NCBI GenBank assembly: GCA_019423565.1 | Contig: JAHZBE010000012.1 | Span: forward strand, 1-44,651 | Source of the DNA: a bacterium | Lineage (GTDB): Bacteria > Bacillota_I > Bacilli_A > RF39 > UBA660 | Length of the DNA: 44,651 nt | Reading direction: 5' to 3' | Part shown: piece by piece, positions 24,509 to 33,876 of the stretch | How positions within the stretch are numbered: position 1 is the first letter of the stretch | Layout of the letters: each line of letters begins with the position of its first letter | The notes under the pieces: model-generated | Seen by the model: the letters and a program-made list of their open reading frames with translations, nothing else | What the model was told of the DNA's origin: nothing | Database searches by the model: none | Position numbers and translations under genes: made by a program

Positions 24509-25171
24509 ATGAAAAAGATAATGATAATTGAAGATGATACTATAATATCTAAAGAATTATATGAACTACTAGTAAATGCTGGATATGAAGCATTAATACT
24601 AAAAGACTTTTTAAATGCCAAAGAAGAAATATTAAAAAGTAATATAGACCTAATCCTCTTAGATATAAATATACCATATCAAAATGGTGAGCAGTTACTT
24701 AAAGAAATAAGGAAAGAATCAAATATTCCCGTAATAATGGTAACCTCAAGAGCAAATGAAACCGATGAAATATTATCAATCTCTTATGGAGCAGACGATT
24801 ACATAACTAAGCCCTATAGCCCAACCATTCTATTACTAAGAATACAAAATATCTTTAAAAGATTAGATAATAGTACTGAAATACTGAAATATAAAGATTT
24901 AGAAGTCTCGCCATCACGAGGCACCTTATCTGGTAGTAACAAAGAATTAGAACTAACCAAAAATGAAATGCTAATCTTTCAGCACCTATTAAATAACCAA
25001 AATAGAATTGTATCACGAGATGAACTAATGACCATTCTTTGGAATAATGAAGAATACATAAATGATAATGCTCTAACCGTAAATATAAGTAGATTAAGAA
25101 GTAAACTAGAGGACTTTGGTTATCCAAATGCCATAGAAACAAGAAAAGGACAAGGATATATACTATTATGA
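24509..25171 (+). CDS. bceR: BceR-like OmpR-family response regulator
   Basis: 220 aa, RBS AGAAAGAAGG; a TATAAT is at about 24474. Receiver domain with phosphoacceptor Asp52 (LILLDINIPY), TSRAN and the KPYSP switch Lys, followed by a winged-helix output domain ending ETRKGQGYILL. Its stop overlaps the kinase gene by 4 bp and an ABC transporter of the BceAB type follows, the standard antimicrobial-peptide detoxification module. It should activate the transporter promoter at about 26210-26252. Confidence 0.88.
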   Translation: MKKIMIIEDDTIISKELYELLVNAGYEALILKDFLNAKEEILKSNIDLILLDINIPYQNGEQLLKEIRKESNIPVIMVTSRANETDEILSISYGADDYITKPYSPTILLLRIQNIFKRLDNSTEILKYKDLEVSPSRGTLSGSNKELELTKNEMLIFQHLLNNQNRIVSRDELMTILWNNEEYINDNALTVNISRLRSKLEDFGYPNAIETRKGQGYILL

Positions 25172-26187
25172 AATTAACAAACTATCTAAAAGATAAAATA
25201 ACCATAATCATTATCACTATCATATCAATAATTCTAATAACCCTATTAGATATAGCCTTCAAAGTACCAAAGGAACTAATAATAGTAACCATAGTATTAC
25301 TACTATTAACACTAATCATAGCCCTCTTAATATCATATTTCCAAAAAAGAACCTTCTATAACACCCTCATAACCAATACCAAAAATCTAGATAAAAAATA
25401 CCTAGTCCTAGAAACCATACCAAAACCAACTACTTACGAAGAAGAACTAATATATAACATCATGTGCGACATCAACAAATCAATGATTGAAAATGTCAGT
25501 AGTTACATAAATGGCACCAAAGACTTCAAAGATTATATTGAGATGTGGATACATGAAGTAAAAATACCAATATCAAGTCTAATCCTTATGACCCATAATC
25601 ATAAAAACCAAGTACCAAAAGAATACATTGAAGAAATAAAAAGACTAGATAACTACATCGACCAAATCCTCTACTATGTAAGAAGTAACTATACCAGTGA
25701 AGACTTTATCTTCAAAAAAGTAAAACTAGAAAAAATAATCTCATCAGTAGCCCTTAAAAATAAAGATGACCTCTTAGAAAATAAAATTGACCTAATCGTC
25801 GATATAAAAAATACCGAAGTCTATACCGATACCAAATGGTTAGAATTCATTTTAAATCAAATTATCAATAACAGTATCAAATACAAAAAAGATATTCCAA
25901 ACTCCTATATCCAAATAAAAGCTACTGAAGATAATAATCAAATAACCTTATTTATCAAAGATAACGGTATTGGCATACCAAAAAGTGATATCCCAAATGT
26001 TTTCAAAAAATCATTTACCGGTACTAATGGCAGAGATAAAATCAAATCAACAGGCATGGGTCTATACATAGCCAAAAAATTATGTACCAAACTAGGTCAT
26101 AAAATAGAGATAGAATCTGAAGAAAAAGAATATACCATTGTCAAAATAACCTTTGGTAAAAATAAACTTTATCACCCAGAAGACTAA
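25168..26187 (+). CDS. bceS: BceS-like intramembrane-sensing histidine kinase
   Basis: 339 aa. Two membrane helices (about 11-31 and 36-57) are joined by a very short loop with no sensor domain, as in intramembrane-sensing kinases that rely on the cognate transporter for signal. H-box WIHEVKIPI with His129; N-box NQIINNSIKY; G boxes DNGIGIP and STGMGLYIAKKL. In Bce systems the transporter's flux is read by this kinase. Codon use (ACC, CTA, ATA) is host-like, unlike the island to its left. Confidence 0.88.
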   Translation: MKLTNYLKDKITIIIITIISIILITLLDIAFKVPKELIIVTIVLLLLTLIIALLISYFQKRTFYNTLITNTKNLDKKYLVLETIPKPTTYEEELIYNIMCDINKSMIENVSSYINGTKDFKDYIEMWIHEVKIPISSLILMTHNHKNQVPKEYIEEIKRLDNYIDQILYYVRSNYTSEDFIFKKVKLEKIISSVALKNKDDLLENKIDLIVDIKNTEVYTDTKWLEFILNQIINNSIKYKKDIPNSYIQIKATEDNNQITLFIKDNGIGIPKSDIPNVFKKSFTGTNGRDKIKSTGMGLYIAKKLCTKLGHKIEIESEEKEYTIVKITFGKNKLYHPED

Positions 26188-26209
26188 CCTTACAAAAAAG
26201 TAATATACT

Positions 26210-26252
26210 GTAATATTAAAATTACGACAAATATCCTATTATCTAGTATTAT
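26210..26252 (+). promoter_or_regulatory. bceAB promoter with response-regulator-like inverted repeat
   Basis: GTAAT-N6-ATTAC (26210-26225) overlaps a poor -35 (ACGACA, 26224-26229). A 17-bp spacer leads to TATTAT (26247-26252). A weak -35 next to a palindrome is typical of an activated promoter, so BceR binding here is a reasonable inference. Confidence 0.5.
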
Positions 26253-26277
26253 TAATTACGAAAGGAAGGAAAATAAT

Positions 26278-27045
26278 ATGGAAAATATACTAAAAATAGA
26301 AAATATTGAAAAATACTATGGAAGTAAATCAAGTTTAACTAAAGCCATAGATAACATATCATTTGAAGTAGCCAAAGGAGAATTTGTCGCTATCATGGGT
26401 TCTTCAGGTTCAGGTAAAACAACATTACTAAACTGCATATCCACAATTGATAAAGTAACCGCCGGACATATTTTTGTAGGAGGAACTGACATAACAAAAC
26501 TAAAAGGAAATGATTTAAACAAGTTTAGAAGAGAAGACTTAGGTTTCATCTTTCAAGACTTCAATTTATTAGATACCTTAACAGCCTATGAAAATATAGC
26601 ACTAGCCTTATCAATTCAAAATGTAAGTCCCAAAGAAATAGATAAAAGAATAAAGAAAGTAGCAAAAGAACTAGATATCGAATCAGTACTAAAAAAATAT
26701 CCTTACCAAATGAGTGGAGGACAAAAACAAAGAGTAGCAGCAGCCCGTGCAATAATAACAGATCCATGCTTAGTACTTGCAGACGAACCAACTGGAGCTC
26801 TAGATTCTAAGTCATCAAAAATGCTCCTAGAAAAACTAACATACCTAAATAATGCTTTAGGAGCTACTATTCTAATGGTAACTCATGACGCTTATGCCGC
26901 AAGTTATGCTACCAGAATAATCTTCATAAAAGATGGTAAAATATATAACGAAATTCGTAAAGGAAATGATACCAGAAAAGAATTCTTTGATAAAATAATA
27001 GATGTCGTAACCTTACTAGGAGGAGACATAAATGATGCTCTTTAA
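26278..27045 (+). CDS. bceA: BceA-like ABC transporter ATPase
   Basis: 255 aa, RBS GGAAGG. MacB/BceA-type ATPase: Walker A GSSGSGKTT (41-49), Q-loop FQDFNLLDTLT, signature MSGGQKQR (SGGQ 146-149), Walker B CLVLADEPTGALDS, H-loop VTHDAY. Powers the following permease to free lipid II-cycle intermediates from peptide antibiotics such as bacitracin (family knowledge; the drug here is not known). The permease gene starts within its last 14 bp. Confidence 0.9.
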   Translation: MENILKIENIEKYYGSKSSLTKAIDNISFEVAKGEFVAIMGSSGSGKTTLLNCISTIDKVTAGHIFVGGTDITKLKGNDLNKFRREDLGFIFQDFNLLDTLTAYENIALALSIQNVSPKEIDKRIKKVAKELDIESVLKKYPYQMSGGQKQRVAAARAIITDPCLVLADEPTGALDSKSSKMLLEKLTYLNNALGATILMVTHDAYAASYATRIIFIKDGKIYNEIRKGNDTRKEFFDKIIDVVTLLGGDINDAL

Positions 27046-29098
27046 ATTGTCTATAAAAAACATAACCAAAAGTATCAAAGATTATGCCATCTATTTCTTT
27101 ACTCTAGTACTAGGAGTAGCCATTTTCTATGTTTTCAATGCTATAGATAGTCAAACAGTAATGCTAAAAGTATCATCATCAACAAGTGAAATAATAAGAC
27201 TAATGACCACCATTCTAGGAGGAGTAAGTGTCTTTGTCTCATTCATTCTAGGATTTCTAATAATCTATGCCAGTCGTTTTCTCATAAAAAGAAGAAACAA
27301 AGAATTTGGAATCTACTTAACCTTAGGAATGTCCAAAAGAAAAATATCTCTAATCCTTTTCTTTGAAACTCTTATAATAGGAGTTATCTCTTTAGGAGTA
27401 GGTCTAGCCCTAGGAATAGTTTTATCACAAGTAATGAGTATCTTAGTAGCCAATATGTTTGAAGCAGACCTAACAAAATTTCAGTTTACATTTTCATCTT
27501 CAGCAGCCTTAAAAGCCTTATTATACTTTAGCATAATGTATCTAATAGTAATGATATTTAACACCATAATTGTAAATAAATGTAAACTAATAGATCTATT
27601 ACATGGTAATAAAAAATCCGAAAAAGTAAAATTAAAAAATCCTATCATTTGCACTATAGTATTTATAATTGCGGTCATAGCACTATCATATGCTTACTAT
27701 CTAGTAACAGATGTTTTTGGTACTTCACCACTTATGAATACTATAAGTGGGATATTAATACCAATAGCCCTAGGTTGTATATCAACATTTCTAATATTTT
27801 GGTCACTATCAGGTCTAATCCTAAAGATAGTAATGCATCTAAAAAAATACTACTACAAAGGACTAAATAGTTTTACCGTTCGTCAAATAAGTAGCAAAAT
27901 AAATACCACTGTCTTTTCAATGACAATAATATGCCTAATGCTATTCTTTACTATATGTATCTTTTCATCAGCATTATCTATAAAAAACTCTCTATCAGGT
28001 AATCTAAAAGATTTAGCACCTGTTGATATTCAGTTCTCAAAATTACAAGAACCATTATCTAAAGAAGAACAAGAAAACTTTTCAAAAGACATAATAGAGG
28101 ATTATAACACCACTGTCAAAGATACCTTACAAAGATTAGATGTATACAAGTATCTAAAAGATGTAGTAGACATAAATATATATAGAGTAGAAGAAATAAC
28201 CCTAAAAGATTCTTTTGGAGACCAAATAGAACAAATAGGAAAAGATTATCCCACACTAGCTTATAACGTAAGAGAAGACTTAGTAAAATTAAGTGACTAC
28301 AATCGTCTAGCAAAACTATATAACAAAAAAGAATTAACTCTAAAAGATAATGAATATGTAATTATATCTAACTATAAGATGATGGCGGATATTAGAAATA
28401 TATCCCTAAAAAATAATACCAAACTAACTATAAATGGTAAAGACTACTATCCAAAATATCAAGAATGTCAAGATGGCATTATCGAACTAAGTGGAAGTGC
28501 TACTAATACAGGAGTAATAATATTACCAGATAATGCCTTAGAAGGTATTCATCCATATAAAAATGTCTTAGCAGCTAACTATCAAGCAGACACCAAAGAA
28601 GAAAAAGAAAATGTTGAAGATATAGTTAGTACTATAATAAATAACCATTTTAACAAAGATACCTTATTATCATATAATACTAAAATAGATATCTATGCAT
28701 CATCCATAGGACTAGGAGCCATGGTAACATTTGTAGGACTATATCTAGGAATAATTTTCTTAATATCAAGTGCAGCTATTTTAGCCTTAAAAGAATTATC
28801 AGAAAGTACTGATAATAAAGAAAGATTTAATATGTTAAGAAAAATAGGAACCGATGATAAAATGATAAACAAAGCCCTATTTAATCAGATAGCAGTATTC
28901 TTCCTATTCCCATTATTACTAGCCATAATTCATTCAATATTTGGAATAGAATTTGCTAATTATATCTTAAAAACAATAGGAACAGAATCATTACTATCAT
29001 CAATAATATTAACAGCAGTATTTCTAGTAGTAATCTATGGAGGATATTTTCTAGTAACATACTACTGTAGTAAAAATATAATAAAGGAGAGAAATTAG
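27032..29098 (+). CDS. bceB: BceB-like ABC permease (FtsX domains)
   Basis: 688 aa with two adjacent Met starts (27032, 27035); RBS AGGAGG. The membrane layout is that of BceB: one N-terminal helix, an FtsX-type three-helix block (with RRNKEFGIYLTLGM), two pairs of central helices, a large extracellular domain (about 310-520) and a C-terminal FtsX block (KELSESTDNKERFNMLRKIGTDDKM). Length and order are normal. It works with BceA and signals to BceS. It is followed by a GCC-N-GTC hairpin pair. Confidence 0.88.
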   Translation: MMLFKLSIKNITKSIKDYAIYFFTLVLGVAIFYVFNAIDSQTVMLKVSSSTSEIIRLMTTILGGVSVFVSFILGFLIIYASRFLIKRRNKEFGIYLTLGMSKRKISLILFFETLIIGVISLGVGLALGIVLSQVMSILVANMFEADLTKFQFTFSSSAALKALLYFSIMYLIVMIFNTIIVNKCKLIDLLHGNKKSEKVKLKNPIICTIVFIIAVIALSYAYYLVTDVFGTSPLMNTISGILIPIALGCISTFLIFWSLSGLILKIVMHLKKYYYKGLNSFTVRQISSKINTTVFSMTIICLMLFFTICIFSSALSIKNSLSGNLKDLAPVDIQFSKLQEPLSKEEQENFSKDIIEDYNTTVKDTLQRLDVYKYLKDVVDINIYRVEEITLKDSFGDQIEQIGKDYPTLAYNVREDLVKLSDYNRLAKLYNKKELTLKDNEYVIISNYKMMADIRNISLKNNTKLTINGKDYYPKYQECQDGIIELSGSATNTGVIILPDNALEGIHPYKNVLAANYQADTKEEKENVEDIVSTIINNHFNKDTLLSYNTKIDIYASSIGLGAMVTFVGLYLGIIFLISSAAILALKELSESTDNKERFNMLRKIGTDDKMINKALFNQIAVFFLFPLLLAIIHSIFGIEFANYILKTIGTESLLSSIILTAVFLVVIYGGYFLVTYYCSKNIIKERN

Positions 29099-29124
29099 AA
29101 TTAACTAGTTTCTTTTTTCTTTAT

Positions 29125-29176
29125 CCCCTTAAGCCTAGGTCTTAAGAGGTAATTTAGAGCCTAAGGTCTCTAAATT
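29125..29176 (+). repeat. GCC-N-GTC hairpin pair, copy A
   Basis: Hairpin one: CCCCTTAA / TTAAGAGG around GCCTAGGTC. Hairpin two: AATTTAGA / TCTAAATT, perfect 8 bp, around GCCTAAGGTC. It is followed by AATAATATTATTGTATGACA, shared with copy C. Sits between bceB and the phosphatase operon. Confidence 0.8.
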
Positions 29177-29309
29177 AAATAATATTATTGTATGACAAGT
29201 ATTTACTTAGTAAGTGTAAACTTTTCTTTATAAACTATGAAAATAAATACATAAATGATATAATTAAGTTGAAAATATGAAATTAAGCATGATATATGGA
29301 GGAATAATT

Positions 29310-29933
29310 ATGAGTACTACAATATATTTAATAAGACATTCAAAGCCCTTAAAAGTTAATAATAACTTAAATAATGATAACCTACAAATTCAAAATGAGA
29401 AGTCATCTCTTTCAATAGAGGGAGAACAAATAGCAAAAGAAAAACTAAATAATAAAGAGTTTAATAATATTGATGTTTTATATTCATCAAATTATGTTAG
29501 AACTATACAAACTGCCAAGTATCTAGCAGAGAATAACAACATAGAAATAAATATAATGAGTAATTTAGGTGAAAGAAAATTTGGAATTGACTCTTGGAAT
29601 CAATTACCAGAAAACTTTGAGAGAAAACAAATTTTAGATGAAAATTATAAAATAGGAACTGGTGAAAATCAAAAAGAAGTTAGAGATAGAATGTATTTCG
29701 CTATTATAAAAATATTAAATGAAAATAAAAATAAAAGAATAGCTATAGTCAGCCATGCAACTGCAATTTCATTTCTTATTAAAAAATGGTGTGATATTGA
29801 AATAATAAATAATAAGTTAAGATATAGTTTCAAAAATAACATTTTACTAGAGGGACATATAGAATATTGCACTGGCTTTAAATTAGAATTTGCTGAAGAT
29901 AATCATTTAATAAATATAGAATTTTTAAAATAA
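29310..29933 (+). CDS. histidine phosphatase (phosphoglycerate-mutase-like)
   Basis: 207 aa from ATG 29310, chosen because GGAGG stands 8 bp upstream. The N-terminus TTIYLIRHSKP holds the phosphoacceptor His of the RHG/RHS motif; LYSSNYVRTIQTAKYLA gives the second Arg, LGERKFG the acidic donor region, and AIVSHATAISFLI the second catalytic His. Phosphatase action is expected on a small or protein substrate. It is the first gene of an operon with the ART-kinase fusion 15 bp downstream, so it may reverse or modulate a phosphorylation made by that protein (inference). Confidence 0.8.
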   Translation: MSTTIYLIRHSKPLKVNNNLNNDNLQIQNEKSSLSIEGEQIAKEKLNNKEFNNIDVLYSSNYVRTIQTAKYLAENNNIEINIMSNLGERKFGIDSWNQLPENFERKQILDENYKIGTGENQKEVRDRMYFAIIKILNENKNKRIAIVSHATAISFLIKKWCDIEIINNKLRYSFKNNILLEGHIEYCTGFKLEFAEDNHLINIEFLK

Positions 29934-29948
29934 AGGGGGCCTATAATT

Positions 29949-31652
29949 ATGAATTATGATTTATTGTGGAGTATTGAAGAATATCAAGCACTTCTTGATT
30001 ATAAATGGAACTCATTTAAGTATATAAATATGTTTTTAAACGAAAACATAACAAATCGCGAAAGAAACTTTAAACCCAATGCAAAAAAAGCATATCCCCA
30101 ATCATCAGAAGATTTTAAAAAGGCAATAGCGACAATAATCGTTCTATATAAAGCAATACAAAAAAATTATATACTAAATGACAGTATACCATATCAACAG
30201 TCATTGTTTCGTGGAGTAAGAAAAAATAGTAATCATTCATACTTTACTTCAACAAGTGAAAATATAGAAGTTGCACTCAGTTTTATAAATGGAATAAATA
30301 ATGGCGATACAAGTAATGATGTATTAATAGAAATTGAACCATCACAAGTACCTTGGATAGACTTAGAAAGATTTATTCCTGCATCAAAAGGTGGTGATTT
30401 AGAAGAAAAAGAAATATTATTTTTACCTTGTGAATATCAAACTAAGCAAGAAACTACCCTTACTAATTATTTAGAAATGACGGATTTAAAAGAAAAATTA
30501 TCTAAAACAGCTCAAGTAAAAATAAGTAAATTAAATAACTTAATTTGTAGAAAAGTAAAATTGATAAAGCCCAATTATAAAGCCACATCGTATATGTCAT
30601 TAGATGCATTAGCGGCAAAATTTGAGCAATATAGAGAAAACCTAATCAAACTTACTGAAGCTTCAAAAAATGGACAAAATACCACTCAAATAGAAAAAGA
30701 AATAATTGAATTTAAAAAATACTGCTCAGGATTTCTTAAGTCAAAGTTTAACGAAATAGATATAGAATTTCAGAAGAGTCTTCAAAATACACAACGAGAA
30801 CATATAAATATTGATAAGGAAAGTACTATAAAAGAAGTACATATTGGAAACACCGGAAGAATGTTTTCTATACAAACATTTGATGGTATAGAAAAATATT
30901 ATTTTAAACCAGCAGAATCAAAAAATAAAGAATCAAAACCATATCGTGCATACATACAAGAAGCAGCATATAATATTCAAAGGATAATTAATCCCACAAA
31001 AGCAGTAAAATGTAATGTCTGCAATATCAATGGAACATTTGGAGCCATCCAAGAAAAAATTGAAATTGATAAAGAAAAAACACAAGAAATGTATAAAATG
31101 TTTTCTAGGTATGGTAGTGAAATACCAACAAACTTAGTAAATCAAATATTAGAAGAATATTTAATAGATTATTGTTTATGCAATTATGATGCACATATAC
31201 ATAATTTTATAATTGATAAAAATGGTAGTCTAAGAGGAATAGATAAAGAACAATCATTTAGATACATAGATAAAGACATAAATGATGATATGTTATTTAG
31301 TCATAATTATAATGAAGAATATGGAGAAAGTGAAACCATTTATACAACAATTTTTAAAAAAATAGTAAATGGTGAAATATCAACTGAAGTTCTAGAAACT
31401 TTAAACTACCATGCAGCACGACTAGCTCAAGTTCCAGATGCTCAATATCGCCAAATATTTAAAAATTATGCATATAGTAAAACAAAAAATCAGCAAGAAG
31501 CTGAAATACTATTAGATAGAATAGTAAAAAGAAAAAAATCAATAATGAAAAGAATTGATATATTAAAAGAAGAAATATCAAAGGAAAGACAAAAACAAAT
31601 AAATAAAACAAATTACATAGAGCAAACAAAAAACCATAAAGTACATAAGTAA
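29949..31652 (+). CDS. ADP-ribosyltransferase fused to a lipid-kinase/HipA-like kinase domain
   Basis: 567 aa, RBS AAGGGGG. The N-terminal half is a classical R-S-ExE mono-ADP-ribosyltransferase: LFRGV (Arg88), YFTSTS (99-103), and GGDLEEKE with the Glu153-x-Glu155 pair typical of arginine-modifying toxins. After a helical linker (215-295) comes a kinase-like domain: IEKYYFKPAES with candidate ATP Lys320, QEAAYNI with Glu338, catalytic loop NYDAHIHNF (Asp414, Asn419) and metal-binding GIDKEQSF (Asp432). The spacing resembles type II PI4-kinase and HipA (NADAHxKNF). The C-terminus is basic and coiled. No secretion signal is visible. Could be an intracellular toxin, an effector, or an anti-phage enzyme. 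Confidence 0.75.
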   Translation: MNYDLLWSIEEYQALLDYKWNSFKYINMFLNENITNRERNFKPNAKKAYPQSSEDFKKAIATIIVLYKAIQKNYILNDSIPYQQSLFRGVRKNSNHSYFTSTSENIEVALSFINGINNGDTSNDVLIEIEPSQVPWIDLERFIPASKGGDLEEKEILFLPCEYQTKQETTLTNYLEMTDLKEKLSKTAQVKISKLNNLICRKVKLIKPNYKATSYMSLDALAAKFEQYRENLIKLTEASKNGQNTTQIEKEIIEFKKYCSGFLKSKFNEIDIEFQKSLQNTQREHINIDKESTIKEVHIGNTGRMFSIQTFDGIEKYYFKPAESKNKESKPYRAYIQEAAYNIQRIINPTKAVKCNVCNINGTFGAIQEKIEIDKEKTQEMYKMFSRYGSEIPTNLVNQILEEYLIDYCLCNYDAHIHNFIIDKNGSLRGIDKEQSFRYIDKDINDDMLFSHNYNEEYGESETIYTTIFKKIVNGEISTEVLETLNYHAARLAQVPDAQYRQIFKNYAYSKTKNQQEAEILLDRIVKRKKSIMKRIDILKEEISKERQKQINKTNYIEQTKNHKVHK

Positions 31653-31665
31653 TAGGAGGCATATA

Positions 31666-32229
31666 ATGACAAAAACAATTGAAGACATAACAAACTTTAT
31701 TTTTATAGGAAAGCCAATAGAAGAACTTTCTCATTATGATTTATTAATAATAAATGCAGATTGGGTAGAAGAACAATTATCTAAAGATATAAGAATAATG
31801 AAAGAAAAAAGTATTATAGATGATAATACAATATTTATAATATGTGAAGGACATAAGCCAGATAATGGTAGAAGTAGTGCTAATATATTAATAAATTATT
31901 TAAAGAAGGAAAATATAAATAATAAAATAATTATATCTAATAAATATATTAGTAACCCCGAAATATTAAAAAATATAGATAAACTAGTAGATATAAATAG
32001 TTATAATAGAATACTTAGAATAGCTAAAGACTTTGTTGCCAGAAGATGGTTTATGAATGCAAGTAATTATAACTTCCCTATAGATAAATGCGATTTCTAT
32101 GGAGTAGTAGATAATAGAAATATTAGTAAAAAAGATTGGTATAAAAGTGAAACTGGCATTAATCAAGTAATGAAAGAATTTATAAATATAGGAGATCAAA
32201 CTATTAATAAAGAACTTAGTATAAGATAA
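31666..32229 (+). CDS. alpha/beta protein, possibly YdcF/DUF218-like
   Basis: 187 aa, RBS AGGAGG, 13 bp behind the ART-kinase gene. Strand NFIFIGKP, strand DLLIINADW, IFIICEGHKPDNGRSSANILINYL and KIIISNKYISNPEILKNI follow the order of DUF218/YdcF domains (glycine-rich first strand, NG.S.A.. helix, I.....S.....N). The C-terminal part (RILRIAKDFVARRWFMN) fits too. DUF218 proteins are mostly uncharacterised and some bind nucleotides or SAM. The family call is tentative; the operon position is firm. Confidence 0.45.
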   Translation: MTKTIEDITNFIFIGKPIEELSHYDLLIINADWVEEQLSKDIRIMKEKSIIDDNTIFIICEGHKPDNGRSSANILINYLKKENINNKIIISNKYISNPEILKNIDKLVDINSYNRILRIAKDFVARRWFMNASNYNFPIDKCDFYGVVDNRNISKKDWYKSETGINQVMKEFINIGDQTINKELSIR

Positions 32230-32252
32230 AATTATAAATAAAAAATGTGGTG

Positions 32253-32909
32253 ATGAATTTGAAAAGATACAACGGTGAATTTTATATAATGGAATATGAA
32301 GAAACTGAAGAAAAAAATCTCAAATTATTTGTAGATGTACTAAATAAGAGTTATCAAGAAATAATTGATTTTTTCAATTTAAAAAAATTAGAAAAAAAGA
32401 TTACAATAAAACTTTGGAATAATGTTAACAATTTTAGAAATTATAATAAAAATAAGCTTAATTTAGATGATCAAGAATGGATAGTTGCAAGAACATATTA
32501 TAATGATATGGAAATAGACATTTTAACATTAGAAGAACGTAGAAAATGTGAAGGGCATAATAATGATAATGTTGATACATTATTAAAATGTTTGATTCAT
32601 GAATTTGTACATATATGTCATTTAAATTATAGTGCAAGCACTCTAAAATGGTATGGTGAGACACTAGCAGTTATATTATCTAAACAATATAACAATTGTG
32701 AATTACATATTGATTGTACATTAGATGAGTTATTAAATAAAAATATAAATTATATTAATTATTATACAATAGGAAAATATTTATTTGATACTTATGATAG
32801 AAAATATATTTTAGAACTATTGAGAGATAAAAAATTATTAGAAGAACAAACACCAATTATATATGAAAAGGCAAAATTATATATAAGAAATAATAAACTT
32901 AATAAATAG
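32253..32909 (+). CDS. gluzincin zinc metallopeptidase (HEFVH)
   Basis: About 218 aa from ATG 32253, preceded by GTGGTG; a GTG at 32247 would add two residues. LIHEFVHICHL is the HExxH motif, and WYGETLAVILS supplies the Glu third ligand about 24 residues on, as in peptidase_MA/M1-like gluzincins. No signal peptide, so the substrate should be cytoplasmic or delivered. It belongs to the operon with the ART-like genes; cleavage of a partner or a phage protein is possible but unproven. Confidence 0.7.
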   Translation: MNLKRYNGEFYIMEYEETEEKNLKLFVDVLNKSYQEIIDFFNLKKLEKKITIKLWNNVNNFRNYNKNKLNLDDQEWIVARTYYNDMEIDILTLEERRKCEGHNNDNVDTLLKCLIHEFVHICHLNYSASTLKWYGETLAVILSKQYNNCELHIDCTLDELLNKNINYINYYTIGKYLFDTYDRKYILELLRDKKLLEEQTPIIYEKAKLYIRNNKLNK

Positions 32910-32921
32910 GAGTATTGAAGA

Positions 32922-33758
32922 ATGAATAAAGAAAATTATATAGAAATCATAAATGAAAAAATTAAAAATAAAAATTCAAAACAAATAATGATAAATCAAA
33001 TAAATAATTATTATGATTCAAAAGCAAATTATAAAAAGAAAAAACATAATTATAAAATAGATGATCAAGTATTATTGAAAAAGGGTACATTATTACATGG
33101 TACATTTAAAAATATAGAAGGTTTAAAATATATCTTAAAAGATGGCTTAATATCATCATGGTTTATAGAGGGTAGGCTTTCAAAATATCCATCATCAGTA
33201 GGTGTATGGAATTTGAAACAAGATTATTTATTAAAAGATTATATAAACTTTTATTCAGGAGGAACTATTGAATATAAAAATATAGATGGTTCTAGTGTTA
33301 AAACTGAAGTTATTCCTTATAATCAAATGCCAAGTATAATGCTAAAAATAGATACAAATATTTGTTTTAGGTGGTATATGGAGCAAACAAAAGAAGCAAG
33401 ATTTATGCCTAGTCTAGTTCAAGATAAAGTACAAGTAGGAATTATATTTGATGGGCAATCTGAATATATGAAAAAATTATTAGAAGGAGATATTTTATCA
33501 GAACAAATAAATGATAAGGATGTTAAAGAATTTGTAAAACCTGATTATTATGCCAAGTTTTTAGTGGATAGAAAAAAGAAAGATGATTTCTTTACAGATA
33601 GAGAAAGTGCTGTATTATTCGGAATTCCATCTTGTTTTATTGAAGGAATATTAGTAGGTAGAATATATGAAAAAGATCAAAAAATTTTAAAAGAAATAAA
33701 AGAACTATTACCTGACTGTTATATTTGCAATTTAGATGGAAAAGTAATTGTAGAATAA
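32922..33758 (+). CDS. ART-fold protein (PARP/DarT-like), 278 aa
   Basis: RBS GGAG, 13 bp after the peptidase. TLLHGTFKNIEGLKYILKDGL matches the first part of many ART enzymes: a strand ending in H-G-T that holds NAD, then a helix and a GL turn. The middle has conserved-looking GVWNLKQDYLLKDYI and PSIMLKIDT; the end reads ESAVLFGIPSCFIEGILVG, close to the closing strand-helix of DarT-like proteins, where a Glu (here in DRESAV) can be catalytic. I would expect NAD binding, but the active-site Glu is not certain. No membrane segments. Confidence 0.5.
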   Translation: MNKENYIEIINEKIKNKNSKQIMINQINNYYDSKANYKKKKHNYKIDDQVLLKKGTLLHGTFKNIEGLKYILKDGLISSWFIEGRLSKYPSSVGVWNLKQDYLLKDYINFYSGGTIEYKNIDGSSVKTEVIPYNQMPSIMLKIDTNICFRWYMEQTKEARFMPSLVQDKVQVGIIFDGQSEYMKKLLEGDILSEQINDKDVKEFVKPDYYAKFLVDRKKKDDFFTDRESAVLFGIPSCFIEGILVGRIYEKDQKILKEIKELLPDCYICNLDGKVIVE

Positions 33759-33771
33759 AAGGAGTAAGGTT

Positions 33772-33876
33772 ATGAACAAATTAAATAAAGATGAAACAAA
33801 AAAGTATATAATAGAAATATTTGATTTTATAGAAAGAGGTGGTAATTTGTGGAAAGTAGATTACAAAAATATTTAA
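33772..33876 (+). pseudogene. truncated duplicate of the gene at 34372
   Basis: MNKLNKDETKKYII plus about 10 more residues match the start of the 34372 gene, then the frame diverges and stops. The identical block, including the RBS, runs about 33759-33841 against 34359-34441, exactly 600 bp apart, with roughly nine of ten bases equal. It now serves as leader for the ART-like gene at 33849, whose RBS lies inside it. Confidence 0.7.
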
